DNA of 34,110 nt, taken from a virus. The position numbers and the translations under genes were made by a program. Below, one piece after another: positions 19,970 through 27,109 of the stretch (position 1 is the first letter of the stretch; each line of letters begins with the position of its first letter). The DNA lies in IMG/VR virus record IMGVR_UViG_3300003794_000008, positions 1 to 34,110 of that record; one strand, 5' to 3'. A model generated the notes under the pieces. The model saw nothing but the letters and a program-made list of their open reading frames with translations. It had not been told where the DNA came from and ran no database searches.

Positions 19970-20181
19970 CCTTCGCAACCCGCAATGTCGGCGCGGCCCG
20001 GGTGGGGATCGCCGTTCTGGTGCTGTTCCTTCTCGGTATGGCCATGGCCGCGCTCATCGCGGTGGCAATCCCGCCAGAGAACAAGGACTCCTTCGGCATG
20101 CTGATCGGCGGTTTGAACAACGCCACCGGCATGGTCATCGGCTACTTCTTTGGAATGACCCGGCGCGGGTCCGGAGCCTGA
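19966..20181 (+). CDS. Holin-like membrane protein
   Basis: A 71-residue protein with two hydrophobic segments: VGIAVLVLFLLGMAMAALIAVAI and MLIGGLNNATGMVIGYFFG, a short linker (PPENKDSF) and a basic tail (MTRRGSGA). This fits a small class II-type holin that permeabilises the inner membrane and lets the endolysin through. ATG 19966 overlaps the preceding stop. Position within the lysis module supports the call. Confidence 0.7.
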   Translation: MTFATRNVGAARVGIAVLVLFLLGMAMAALIAVAIPPENKDSFGMLIGGLNNATGMVIGYFFGMTRRGSGA

Positions 20182-20182
20182 T

Positions 20183-20437
20183 ATGCGACAGCTCATCTAC
20201 ATCACCGAGCAGGAAGCCCTTGAGGCGGGCATGACCAACGAAGGCCGCCTGTTTGGGGTCCCGGCATGGCTGCGCGTGGACAGCGACGAACAGGTCACGG
20301 GTACCCCGAAGGTACCGGTCCTGCACCTGTGGTGCTGGGTGGCGGATCTGGCCATGGAGCTGAAGGCTTGCTTCTTCTACGTGGACGAGGTGGTCGAATC
20401 ACCGATCAGCATCGGCCGCCGGATCGAAGGCGCATGA
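20183..20437 (+). CDS. Lysis-region protein, unknown function
   Basis: An 84-residue protein from ATG 20183 (MRQLIYITEQEALEAGMTNEGRLFGVPAWLRVDSD), likely a small beta-rich soluble protein with a Trp/Cys-containing core (VLHLWCWVADLAMELKACFFYVDE). No known motif. It follows the holin-like gene after a one-base gap and is coupled to the Rz-like gene (ATGA). Confidence 0.6.
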   Translation: MRQLIYITEQEALEAGMTNEGRLFGVPAWLRVDSDEQVTGTPKVPVLHLWCWVADLAMELKACFFYVDEVVESPISIGRRIEGA

Positions 20438-20910
20438 ATCGCCTGATCGCGGCAGCGGTCGGTTTCGCCATCTGGACCGGTTTGGTGTTCTGGGCTGGTT
20501 GCACCTTCACCGGGCGAGGCGCTGACCTCAAGGCGTCAAAGAAGGAGACGGCCCAGGCAACCGCAGTGGTGGACCAGGCGAACCAGACCCGCGCCACCGA
20601 GCACACCCAGGCCGCCACCATGGCCACCATCGGAGCGAAGCATGAAGAAGACCGCGCTGCGGCCGAGGCCGTCCCTGCTGCTGTTGTGGCTGAGCTGCGC
20701 GCTGGCACTGTCCGCCTGCGCCACGACCTTGCCGCCTGCCACACAGGCCGCCTGTCCGAAGCTGCCGCCGGCGCCACCGAACGTGATGCGCCCGCCGACC
20801 TCGGAGTCACAGTTGCGGGCCCTGCTATTGGAATCGGTCGAGACGCCGACGACCAGCTCCGCGCCTGCCAAGCCGTCGTCGCCGCAGACCGTGCCGAGGT
20901 AACTCCGTGA
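20434..20910 (+). CDS. Rz: Rz-like inner-membrane spanin
   Basis: A 158-residue protein with an N-terminal membrane anchor (LIAAAVGFAIWTGLVFWAGCTF) and a long Ala-rich periplasmic helix (KASKKETAQATAVVDQANQTRATEHTQAATM), the plan of i-spanins. ATG 20434 overlaps the upstream stop. The reading frame carries an overlapping Rz1 gene in the +1 register (20642-20902). Together they join the inner and outer membranes in the last step of lysis. Little sequence conservation is expected for spanins; architecture and the nested partner are the evidence. Confidence 0.8.
   Translation: MNRLIAAAVGFAIWTGLVFWAGCTFTGRGADLKASKKETAQATAVVDQANQTRATEHTQAATMATIGAKHEEDRAAAEAVPAAVVAELRAGTVRLRHDLAACHTGRLSEAAAGATERDAPADLGVTVAGPAIGIGRDADDQLRACQAVVAADRAEVTP
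20642..20902 (+). CDS. Rz1: Rz1-like outer-membrane spanin lipoprotein (nested)
   Basis: An 86-residue lipoprotein fully inside the Rz-like gene in another frame. It has a signal peptide (MKKTALRPRPSLLLLWLSC), a lipobox LSAC with lipidated Cys26, and a Pro-rich mature part (LPPATQAACPKLPPAPPNVMRPP). This is the Rz1 plan. It binds the Rz partner across the periplasm. The start is ATG 20642. Confidence 0.85.
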   Translation: MKKTALRPRPSLLLLWLSCALALSACATTLPPATQAACPKLPPAPPNVMRPPTSESQLRALLLESVETPTTSSAPAKPSSPQTVPR

Positions 20911-21080
20911 ACGTTGGCTGGCCGCAGGCCATCTATCTCGCGCTGACGCTGCTCGGCTTGGGGGTTGAGATCAGCCGCCATGGGGAGCTGAAGAAGCCTG
21001 GGCGCTACAACGCGGTAAGCACCTTCGTTGCAACGGCGGTCGTCCTGAGCCTGCTGTACTGGGGCGGATTCTTCCGCTGA
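20907..21080 (+). CDS. Small two-helix membrane protein of 57 residues
   Basis: A protein read from GTG 20907, overlapping the Rz stop as GTGA, with hydrophobic segments AIYLALTLLGLGVEI and TFVATAVVLSLLYWGGFF, separated by SRHGELKKPGRYNA. Similar small proteins lie in lysis modules of related phages. A second holin or antiholin is possible but unproven. Confidence 0.65.
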   Translation: MNVGWPQAIYLALTLLGLGVEISRHGELKKPGRYNAVSTFVATAVVLSLLYWGGFFR

Positions 21081-21185
21081 TCACCTCCTGCGGCTCGGGC
21101 GGTTGCGGGCGGTAATTACACGTGCGATTGCGGACACGACGGCAGCGAACGCCTTCACGTATTCCGGGATGAGGTCTAGGGGCAT
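21081..21185 (-). CDS. Possible 34-residue membrane-active peptide
   Basis: A minus-strand reading frame starts at ATG 21185 behind AGGAGAA and encodes MPLDLIPEYVKAFAAVVSAIARV followed by a basic tail (ITARNRPSRRR). It is an amphipathic to hydrophobic helix with a basic end, like type I toxin peptides of the Ldr size class. It ends just after the preceding gene. A longer frame to 21386 exists but has poor coding character. Real expression is uncertain. Confidence 0.35.
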   Translation of the reverse strand: MPLDLIPEYVKAFAAVVSAIARVITARNRPSRRR

Positions 21186-21428
21186 AGCTGGTGCTTCTCC
21201 TGTGTTTTGTATTTCTAATGGGTACCGCATTAAATCTGCGCTCCGCGGGCGGTCCCGGCTATGGCAACCATGGTCCGGCAGGGATGTCGCATGCGGCGCG
21301 ACCTTTTCGAGGCATTCGCGACTGGCTCGAGCCGTGCCTTCGTCGACCTGCCGCGCATGTTTCGTCGGGTTCCACCACCGTTCCACTTGCAGGATTTCCG
21401 CCCGGAGCGCCCGGGCCTGGAGGATCAG
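21186..21428. other. Non-coding gap with an AT-rich segment
   Basis: No convincing gene. An AT-rich stretch near 21195-21240 stands out from the GC-rich surroundings and contains TTTAAT and TACAAA on the minus strand, 17 bp apart, a weak promoter-like pair. It may mark the edge of an inserted or lost gene. Confidence 0.4.
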
Positions 21429-21479
21429 ATGAGCACCGACCGATGGAACCGGGACGACCGAGCCGAGGTGATCCAGTGA
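21429..21479 (+). CDS. 16-residue leader peptide or gene remnant
   Basis: MSTDRWNRDDRAEVIQ is encoded after a strong SD (GGAGG, six bases). The first ten residues match the start of the gene at 21636 (MSIDRWNRDD). Its TGA overlaps the GTG of the next gene. It is either a duplicated, truncated copy or a leader that couples translation to the membrane protein. Confidence 0.5.
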   Translation: MSTDRWNRDDRAEVIQ

Positions 21480-21646
21480 GGCAGTGGAGCTGGCAGACAG
21501 CCGCCACCGCTGTGGCGGTGCTGGCGATTCTCGTCCTGTACCACTGGTTCGCTGCCATCCCCATGCAGCGCGCCTATACCCGTTGGCTGCTGTCCGGGGA
21601 TCAACCGTGCCACTGCACGAACAGTGAGATACCCCATGAGCATTGA
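21476..21646 (+). CDS. Small membrane protein of 56 residues
   Basis: Read from GTG 21476 (overlap GTGA with the 16-residue frame). One membrane helix (TAATAVAVLAILVLYHWFAAI) is followed by MQRAYTRWLLSGDQPCHCTNSEIPHEH with a CHC motif. It overlaps the next start by 11 bp. Function unknown. Confidence 0.55.
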   Translation: MRQWSWQTAATAVAVLAILVLYHWFAAIPMQRAYTRWLLSGDQPCHCTNSEIPHEH

Positions 21647-21815
21647 CCGCTGGAACCGTGATGACTCGGCCCGTCTGAGGCGTATTGAGGAGAAGCTGGA
21701 CGCCCTGCTCGGTGCACTGGCTGCCGAGGGCGAGGAAGAGCAGGAGGCCCCGCCCACCAGCCTGGACGGTGACGTGCTCCCCGGTGAGCGGAACCAGTCG
21801 CAGAGTCTGGGCTGA
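21636..21815 (+). CDS. Small coiled-coil protein
   Basis: A 59-residue protein from ATG 21636 (MSIDRWNRDDSARLRRIEEKLDALLGALA) with a short coiled coil and an acidic tail (EGEEEQEAPPTSLDGD). Its start duplicates the 16-residue frame upstream. The SD is weak, so coupling to the overlapping membrane-protein gene is likely. Confidence 0.6.
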   Translation: MSIDRWNRDDSARLRRIEEKLDALLGALAAEGEEEQEAPPTSLDGDVLPGERNQSQSLG

Positions 21816-22129
21816 TGGCTGCTGTCACGGTCGTACCGTCGCTGCCCGACAACCCTTCGGGCCTGACGCGAACCCAAGGCACCAAGGTGCTGGTGGATGG
21901 GCAAGAGCTGAACGGCGTAATCCGCGTGGTGCTGGTGGCGGAGGTTGACGACGTGTGGCGTGCTCACATCGAGTGCTTTGCCCAGGTACAGACGATGCCC
22001 GGCATGTGGCTAGACCTTCAGACGCAGCCCCGCATGGCCTGGTGGCGTCGCCTGCTACTGAGGCTGGCTGGTGTCACCGTGGATACCACGGACCTGGGCG
22101 GCGCAGCGCGTACGTACGAGAAGCCGTGA
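21815..22129 (+). CDS. Conserved late-region protein, unknown function
   Basis: A 104-residue protein from ATG 21815 (overlap TGATG). A beta-rich segment (TKVLVDGQELNGVIRVVLVAEVDDVWRAHIECF) leads to an Arg-rich helix (MAWWRRLLLRLAG) and VTVDTTDLGGAAR. Small proteins of this kind precede HNH and terminase genes in related phages. No function is known. Confidence 0.65.
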   Translation: MAAVTVVPSLPDNPSGLTRTQGTKVLVDGQELNGVIRVVLVAEVDDVWRAHIECFAQVQTMPGMWLDLQTQPRMAWWRRLLLRLAGVTVDTTDLGGAARTYEKP

Positions 22130-22461
22130 TGGCCAGGGTAACGACGCTGGCTCCGCGCATCAGCTGCGCGCCCAGCAGGCTCAAGCCCTCGGCACCGGTG
22201 GTGCCCACGTACGGGCAGGGCAGAGGTGGCCGCCCCTGGCGGCGGGTGAGGGATGCAGTGCTCCTGAGGGACAAGTACCTCTGCCAGTGCGAGCAGTGCC
22301 AGGCCGGTGGCCGGCTCCCGCTACTGGCCGACGAGGTAGACCACATCGTGCCTGTGGCAGAAGGCGGCACGGATCACCCGTCCAACCTGCGCGGCATCAA
22401 CCGTGACTGCCACAAGGCGAAGACGCAGGAAGAGGCGAGGCGCGGTGCGGCGCGACGCTGA
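22129..22461 (+). CDS. HNH endonuclease of the packaging module
   Basis: A 110-residue protein with a zinc-binding HNH core: CQCEQCQAGG, then EVDHIVPVAEGGTDHPSNLRGINRDCHKAKT, giving the H-N-H residues and the ligating cysteines. In HK97-like phages an HNH protein next to the small terminase is needed for cos cleavage and DNA packaging. The position directly before the candidate cos region and terS supports that role. ATG 22129 overlaps the upstream stop as TGATG. Confidence 0.85.
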   Translation: MARVTTLAPRISCAPSRLKPSAPVVPTYGQGRGGRPWRRVRDAVLLRDKYLCQCEQCQAGGRLPLLADEVDHIVPVAEGGTDHPSNLRGINRDCHKAKTQEEARRGAARR

Positions 22462-22621
22462 ACGCGGGTCGTGGAACGCAGCGCACCGACATCGAACGGT
22501 TTCACAGGGGCGGACACCCCGGGGGGGAGGGCGGACATTTCCGGAGCCTTGCTACGGACACCCGCCGCCCACTCATCGAGAGGTTTTTTTCTCGGCCGGA
22601 ATTTCAGGCTTAAGGCCATTT
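22462..22621 (+). other. Candidate cos region
   Basis: A 160-bp non-coding stretch between the HNH and small terminase genes contains CGGACA three times (22511, 22532, 22555), spaced 21 and 23 bp, about two helical turns. The first two are part of a longer match (GGGCGGACA-CCCCGG and GGGCGGACA-TTTCCGG). Such iterated sites beside terS are expected for terminase binding near cos. The cut position cannot be read from the sequence. Confidence 0.45.
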
Positions 22622-23035
22622 ATGCGCAAAAACACGAAATCGGGTCGGCCCGCGTTCAAGGCGACCGCTGTGCAGCGCCGGATGGTCACCAACGCCGCCG
22701 CCAGCGGCATGTCGCACCAGGAGATTTCCATCGCCCTGGGCATCTCGCGCAACACGCTGGAGAAGTACTTCGAAAAGGAGATTTCGACCGCTGCGCTGCG
22801 CCGGCGCATGGAGGTGATGGACGCGATGGCGAGGACGGCACTTAAGGGCAACGTGGCAGCCCAGAAGGCGTTCCTTGCGCAGACGCCCACGCTGGCTGCG
22901 CCCCCGGAGGTACCTGAGAAGCCGCTGGGTAAGAAGGACCAAGCCAACGCTGATGCAGTCGGCGCGGAGGCTGGGACCGAGTGGGCTGACCTGCTGGACA
23001 AGAAGGTCACCCCGATTCGGCGCGCGGCGAAGTAA
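22622..23035 (+). CDS. terS: Terminase small subunit
   Basis: A 137-residue protein from ATG 22622 (MRKNTKSGRPAFKATAVQRRMVTNAAASGMSHQEISIALGISRNTLEKYFEKE). The helix-turn-helix HQEISIALGISRNTLEKYF binds packaging sites. The middle is helical (MDAMARTALKGNVAAQKAFL) and the tail is acidic then basic. Position directly before terL and next to an HNH gene supports the call. An open frame runs further upstream but over the non-coding cos region. Confidence 0.8.
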   Translation: MRKNTKSGRPAFKATAVQRRMVTNAAASGMSHQEISIALGISRNTLEKYFEKEISTAALRRRMEVMDAMARTALKGNVAAQKAFLAQTPTLAAPPEVPEKPLGKKDQANADAVGAEAGTEWADLLDKKVTPIRRAAK

Positions 23036-24724
23036 GTGGCCTGGGACCTGTCCTGCCGCGACTGGTGGGAGAAGTTGCAGGCCGGCAAACTGCCGGTCGC
23101 CGACCTGCCGCTGTGGACCCCCCAGGCAGAGCGGGCTGCAGCGATTCTCGGCCGCCTGCGACTGGCTGACGTGCCGGGCACGCCCACCGTGGCAGAGGCC
23201 GGCGGCGAGTGGTTTCAAGACGTAACGCGCAACATGTTCGGGTCGGTAAACCCGGAGAGCGGCGACCGCGAGATCCGCGACCTGTTCGCCCTGGTGCCGA
23301 AGAAGAACGCCAAGACCACCTTCGGCGCGCTGGGCATGGTCACGGCGACGTTGATCAACGAGCGCCCGCGTGCGACGTTCCTGATGACCGCGCCGGTCCA
23401 GGACACGGCGCAGCTGGCGTTCGACGCCGCCGCCGGCGCGATCGAGCTGGATCCGGTGCTGGCGGCCAAGTTCCATATCCGGCACCACCTCAAAACGATC
23501 ATCCACCGGGAGACGAAGGCCTCCCTGGAGATCATGACGTTTGACCCGTCGGTGCTGACCGGCGTGAAGGTATCTGGCGGCGCGCTGATCGACGAGCTGC
23601 ATGTCTGCGCCAAGAAGGCGAAGGCGGCGCAGGCGCTGCGCCAGATCCGCGGCGGCATGGTTCCGTACCCGGAAGCGTTCCTCTGGTTCATCACCACGCA
23701 GAGCGACGAGCAGCCGGTTGGGGTCTTCGCCGACGAGCTGCAGAAGGCGCGGGATATCCGCGACGGCAAGCGCGTCGGCAAGATGCTGCCGGTGCTGTTC
23801 GAGTTCCCGCAGGAGATCCAAGAATCGAAGGACCAGCAGTGGAAGGATCCGCGGCTGTGGCCACTGCTGAACCCGAACATCGGTCGTGCCATGACGCTGG
23901 AGCGCATGGTCGAAGAGTTCGACGACGCCGTTGGCACCAGCGAGGCCGAGCTTCGCAGCTGGGCATCGCAGCACCTCAACGTGCAGATCGGCGTGGCGCT
24001 GCACCAAGGCAGCTGGGCCGGAGCTGAGTTCTGGGAAGCGCAGGCGGACAAGCGGCTGACGCTGGAAGCGTTGATCCGGCGCTGCGACGCCATCACGGTG
24101 GGGATCGACGGTGGCGGCTTGGACGACCTTCTGGGCCTGTCCTTCTGCGGCCGCGACAAACATACGAAGCGCAAGCTGCTGGTTAGCCGGGCATTCGCCC
24201 ATCCCAAGGCGCTGAAGCGTCGGAAGAGCCAGGAGACGCGCTACGAAGATTTCATCGCCGACGGCCACCTGGTTGTCGGCAGCGAGTCCGACGAGGGCGC
24301 CACGGACTTAAGCGACATGGCCGCCATGGTGAAGCAGGTGGCCAAGGCCAGGCTGCTGGCCGGCATCGGCGTGGATCCATCAGGCCTCGGCACCGTCCTG
24401 GACGTGCTGGCCGCCGAGAAGATCGACGCGGAGCTGATCACCGGCATCCGCCAAGGTTGGCAGCTGACCGGCACCTGCAAGGTGTTCGAACGCTGGCTGG
24501 CCGATGGACTGCTGACGCACGACGGCTCGCGGATGATGGACTGGTGCGTGGGCAATGCCAAGGTCGAGGCGTCGAAGAACGCGCTCTACGTGACCAAGGC
24601 GGCCAGCGGGGTCGGGAAGATCGATCCCCTGATGGCGGCGATGAACGCCGTCGAGCTGATGTCTCGGAACCCCGAGCCGCAGAACAAAAAACTCGTCCTC
24701 ATGACAGTGGGTGGAGCCCGATGA
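23036..24724 (+). CDS. terL: Terminase large subunit, HK97-type
   Basis: A 562-residue protein starting at GTG 23036, directly after the terS stop. ATPase: Walker A-like VPKKNAKTT (87-95), Walker B ALIDELH (183-189, Asp186/Glu187) and FITTQSDEQP near 218. Nuclease domain: GIDGG (Asp358), GIGVDPSGLG (Asp447) and KIDPLMAAMNA (Asp530), the three metal-binding acids expected of this family. It powers DNA translocation into the prohead and cuts concatemers. Length is normal. Confidence 0.95.
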   Translation: MAWDLSCRDWWEKLQAGKLPVADLPLWTPQAERAAAILGRLRLADVPGTPTVAEAGGEWFQDVTRNMFGSVNPESGDREIRDLFALVPKKNAKTTFGALGMVTATLINERPRATFLMTAPVQDTAQLAFDAAAGAIELDPVLAAKFHIRHHLKTIIHRETKASLEIMTFDPSVLTGVKVSGGALIDELHVCAKKAKAAQALRQIRGGMVPYPEAFLWFITTQSDEQPVGVFADELQKARDIRDGKRVGKMLPVLFEFPQEIQESKDQQWKDPRLWPLLNPNIGRAMTLERMVEEFDDAVGTSEAELRSWASQHLNVQIGVALHQGSWAGAEFWEAQADKRLTLEALIRRCDAITVGIDGGGLDDLLGLSFCGRDKHTKRKLLVSRAFAHPKALKRRKSQETRYEDFIADGHLVVGSESDEGATDLSDMAAMVKQVAKARLLAGIGVDPSGLGTVLDVLAAEKIDAELITGIRQGWQLTGTCKVFERWLADGLLTHDGSRMMDWCVGNAKVEASKNALYVTKAASGVGKIDPLMAAMNAVELMSRNPEPQNKKLVLMTVGGAR

Positions 24725-25293
24725 ATACCGAGAACCGCGCCTACAGCGTGCTGGAGGTCAAGTCGTACGACGACGACCAGCGCATCATCACTGGGTGGGC
24801 GACCACGCCGGAACCGGACCGCTACGGCGACGTGGTCGAGCCGCTGGGGGCGAAGTTCGCCGCCGAGCTGCCGCTGCTCTGGCAGCACAGACACGACAGC
24901 CCCGTGGGCATCGTGAAGTTCGGGAAGCCGACGAAGGACGGCATTCCCTTCACCGCCAGCGTGGCGAAGATCGAGACGCCCGGGGCGCTGAAGGACCTGT
25001 GCGATCTGGCCTGGCAGTCAGTGAAGGAGAAGTTGGTGCGTGGCGTCTCCATCGGCTTCCGCGCGCTGGAGTACAGCTACATGGACGGCGGTGGCATCCG
25101 CTTCACCGAGTCCGAGATCTTCGAGCTTTCCCTGGTCACCATCCCGGCCAACGCCGCGGCGACCATCCAGACCATCAAGGCCATGGACACTGCCGGCGGG
25201 CGCCGTTCGGTGAACTACGGCGTCCCCCTCATCCAGCGCCAGGCGGCACCGGTCGAGCGACCGGCCGGCGGCGCGGTGAAGTTGCTGCACTGA
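24721..25293 (+). CDS. HK97-family prohead protease
   Basis: A 190-residue protein of peptidase family U35. Catalytic candidates are His58 (LWQHRHDSPVG), Ser110 (RGVSIGF) and Glu135 (EIFELSLVTIPAN). ATG 24721 overlaps the terL stop as ATGA. It cleaves the delta domain from the capsid subunits during prohead maturation and should degrade itself. The C-terminal tail (PVERPAGGAV) is disordered. Confidence 0.9.
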   Translation: MNTENRAYSVLEVKSYDDDQRIITGWATTPEPDRYGDVVEPLGAKFAAELPLLWQHRHDSPVGIVKFGKPTKDGIPFTASVAKIETPGALKDLCDLAWQSVKEKLVRGVSIGFRALEYSYMDGGGIRFTESEIFELSLVTIPANAAATIQTIKAMDTAGGRRSVNYGVPLIQRQAAPVERPAGGAVKLLH

Positions 25294-25299
25294 AGTTCC

Positions 25300-25370
25300 G
25301 GGCCACGCGGCCCTGCGGGGTGGAACCCGCTTCCCAATCTTGCAGGCACCGCCCGGGGTGGAACCCGGGC
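25300..25370 (+). promoter_or_regulatory. Hairpin cluster in the capsid leader
   Basis: Three hairpins lie between protease and capsid genes: GGGCC-ACGC-GGCCC (25300-25313), GCGGG-GTGGAA-CCCGC (25315-25330) and GCCCGGG-GTGGAA-CCCGGGC (25351-25370). The last two share the loop GTGGAA but have different stems. No T tract, so termination is unlikely; RNA processing or protein binding is possible. Confidence 0.55.
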
Positions 25371-25399
25371 CGAACGGCTGCGCCCTCAAGGAAAACTCG

Positions 25400-26797
25400 A
25401 TGAAGACCCTCGCAGAACAGATGGAGTCGCTGCGTGCGACCCGTGAAGCCCACCAGAAGAAGCTGGGCGAAATCGCCCAGAAGTCGATGGACGAAAACCG
25501 TTCGTTCAATACCGGCGAGCAGGAAGAGTTCGACGATCTGGAAGAGCAGATCAAGTCGCTGGACGGCGACATCGACCGCCTCACCCGACTGCAGGCCGTC
25601 CAGGCAAAGTCGGCCGTGCCGGCGGCGCAGATCGTTCAGGAGCACGGCTCCGCGACTGACCAGCGGCGCTCCACCGGCAATGGCCAGGGCCCGTCCCTGA
25701 TCCACAGCCGCAAGAACGAGGAGCAGGGGATCGGCTTCGCCCGGTTCGCCATGGCCATGTATGCCGGCAAGGGCGACGTATCCAGTGCCAAGGCCTTCGC
25801 GGAGAACACGTTCCGCGACGACGTGCGCCTGAACGAAATCATGAAAGCCGCGGTCGCCGCCGGCAACACCACCGATCCCGCGTGGGCGGGCAATCTGGTG
25901 CACTACCAGACCCTGTCCAGCGAGTTCGTCGACTTCCTGCGCCCGCGCACCATCATCGGTCAGTTGGGCGTCGGCAATGTGCCTGGTCTGCGTCGCGTTC
26001 CCTTCAACGTGCGCATTCCGGGCAAGACCGCCAAGGGCCGCGCGCAGTGGGTTGGCGAAGGCTTCCGCAAGCCGGTTACCAAGTCGGGCTACGATGCGGC
26101 TGAGCTGAAGTGGTCCAAGATCGCGGGCATTTCGGTGATCACTGAAGAGCTCGCCCGCTTCTCCGACCCGTCCATCCAGATCCTGGTGCGTGACGATCTG
26201 TCGGACGCGGTGATCGAACGTATGGACGAGGACTTCGTCGACCCGGCCAAGGCCGCCGGGACCGGCGCGGGTCTCTCGCCGGCGTCCATCACCAATGGCG
26301 TTACGGCCATCCCCTCCACCGGTGACGTCTACGCTGATATCCAGGCGCTGTGGGCGACCGCAGACGACACCAACCTGCCGGTATCCAGTGCGGTTTACAT
26401 CACCGACAGCGCCACCGCGCGCCAGCTGGCTGGCCTGCGCAATCCGCTGATGGCGCGTGAGTTCCCCAACGTGACCATGACGGGCGGCGACATCGACGGC
26501 GTGCCGCTGGTGGTGTCCAACTACGTGGCGTCGGGAATGTTCATCCTGGCCTTCACCAGTGAGATCTATCTGGCGGATGACGGTGTCGTCACCATCGACA
26601 TCAGCAAGGAGGCAACGATCGTCATGGACGATGACGCGACCGCAACGCCGACGATCGCGCAGATCCAGAGCATGTTCCAGACCAACCAGCTCGCGATCCG
26701 TGCCGAGCGCTTCGTCAACTGGAAGAAGCGGCGCCCGCAGGCCGTGGCCTACCTCAGTGGCGTGGATTGGAGCAACAGCGCTCCGAACAGCCCGTAA
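25400..26797 (+). CDS. HK97-family major capsid protein
   Basis: A 465-residue protein from ATG 25400 behind AAGGAAAA. The N-terminal 100 residues are a charged coiled-coil delta domain (QMESLRATREAHQKKLGEIAQKS, EEFDDLEEQIKSLDGDIDRL), which the protease should remove. The HK97 fold follows: TTDPAWAGNLVHYQTLSSEFVDFLRPRTIIGQLG, VPFNVRIPGKTAKGRAQWVGEGFRKPVTK, KWSKIAGISVITEELARFSDP and AERFVNWKKRRPQAVAYLSG. It forms the icosahedral shell. In-frame codons reach 25340 but run over the hairpin leader. Confidence 0.95.
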   Translation: MKTLAEQMESLRATREAHQKKLGEIAQKSMDENRSFNTGEQEEFDDLEEQIKSLDGDIDRLTRLQAVQAKSAVPAAQIVQEHGSATDQRRSTGNGQGPSLIHSRKNEEQGIGFARFAMAMYAGKGDVSSAKAFAENTFRDDVRLNEIMKAAVAAGNTTDPAWAGNLVHYQTLSSEFVDFLRPRTIIGQLGVGNVPGLRRVPFNVRIPGKTAKGRAQWVGEGFRKPVTKSGYDAAELKWSKIAGISVITEELARFSDPSIQILVRDDLSDAVIERMDEDFVDPAKAAGTGAGLSPASITNGVTAIPSTGDVYADIQALWATADDTNLPVSSAVYITDSATARQLAGLRNPLMAREFPNVTMTGGDIDGVPLVVSNYVASGMFILAFTSEIYLADDGVVTIDISKEATIVMDDDATATPTIAQIQSMFQTNQLAIRAERFVNWKKRRPQAVAYLSGVDWSNSAPNSP

Positions 26798-26807
26798 CTG
26801 TGTTGCG

Positions 26808-26832
26808 GGGCGGGGTCCATGTGACCCCGCCC
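26808..26832 (+). terminator. Strong hairpin after the capsid gene
   Basis: A 10-bp perfect stem (26808-26817 with 26823-26832, GGGCGGGGTC paired to GACCCCGCCC) and a CATGT loop, without a T tract. More likely an RNA-stabilising or attenuating hairpin than a full terminator; it would favour high capsid mRNA. Confidence 0.55.
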
Positions 26833-26854
26833 TTGCTCAATCGAGAGGTGCGAA

Positions 26855-27109
26855 ATGCGTAAGGTCGAACTGGTCAGGGGGAACCGCGTAGTGATGGTGG
26901 ACCATCGCCTCGCCCCCCTTCTCGAGAAGCACTCCGGCTATCTCCGGCGTGACATGGTCGCGCAGCAGCCGGCAGTTCCGAGCGCTGAAGAGGTCGCGGC
27001 TGAGGCAGCGAGGAAGGCTCCGGAAGTAGCCGCGAAGCGTCAAGCCAAGGCTGCGGCGAAGAAGGCAGCTACGAAAAATGCTGGGCCCAAGAAGGACGCA
27101 GCCGAATGA
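26855..27109 (+). CDS. Small basic head-region protein
   Basis: An 84-residue protein from ATG 26855 (MRKVELVRGNRVVMVDHRLAPLLEKHSGYLRRDMV) behind GAGAGG. The C-terminal half is a Lys/Ala-rich helix (EEVAAEAARKAPEVAAKRQAKAAAKKAA). The lysine-rich tail could bind DNA or act in head assembly. Not recognised as a known decoration protein. Coupled to the portal gene. Confidence 0.6.
   Translation: MRKVELVRGNRVVMVDHRLAPLLEKHSGYLRRDMVAQQPAVPSAEEVAAEAARKAPEVAAKRQAKAAAKKAATKNAGPKKDAAE

Noticed and set aside
22610-24268. 552-codon minus-strand open frame over the terminase genes
   Set aside because: Antisense to terS and terL with their complete motif sets.
26808-26832. True intrinsic terminator after the capsid gene
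   Set aside because: The stem is perfect but no T tract follows, and essential late genes continue downstream; treated as an RNA-stabilising hairpin.
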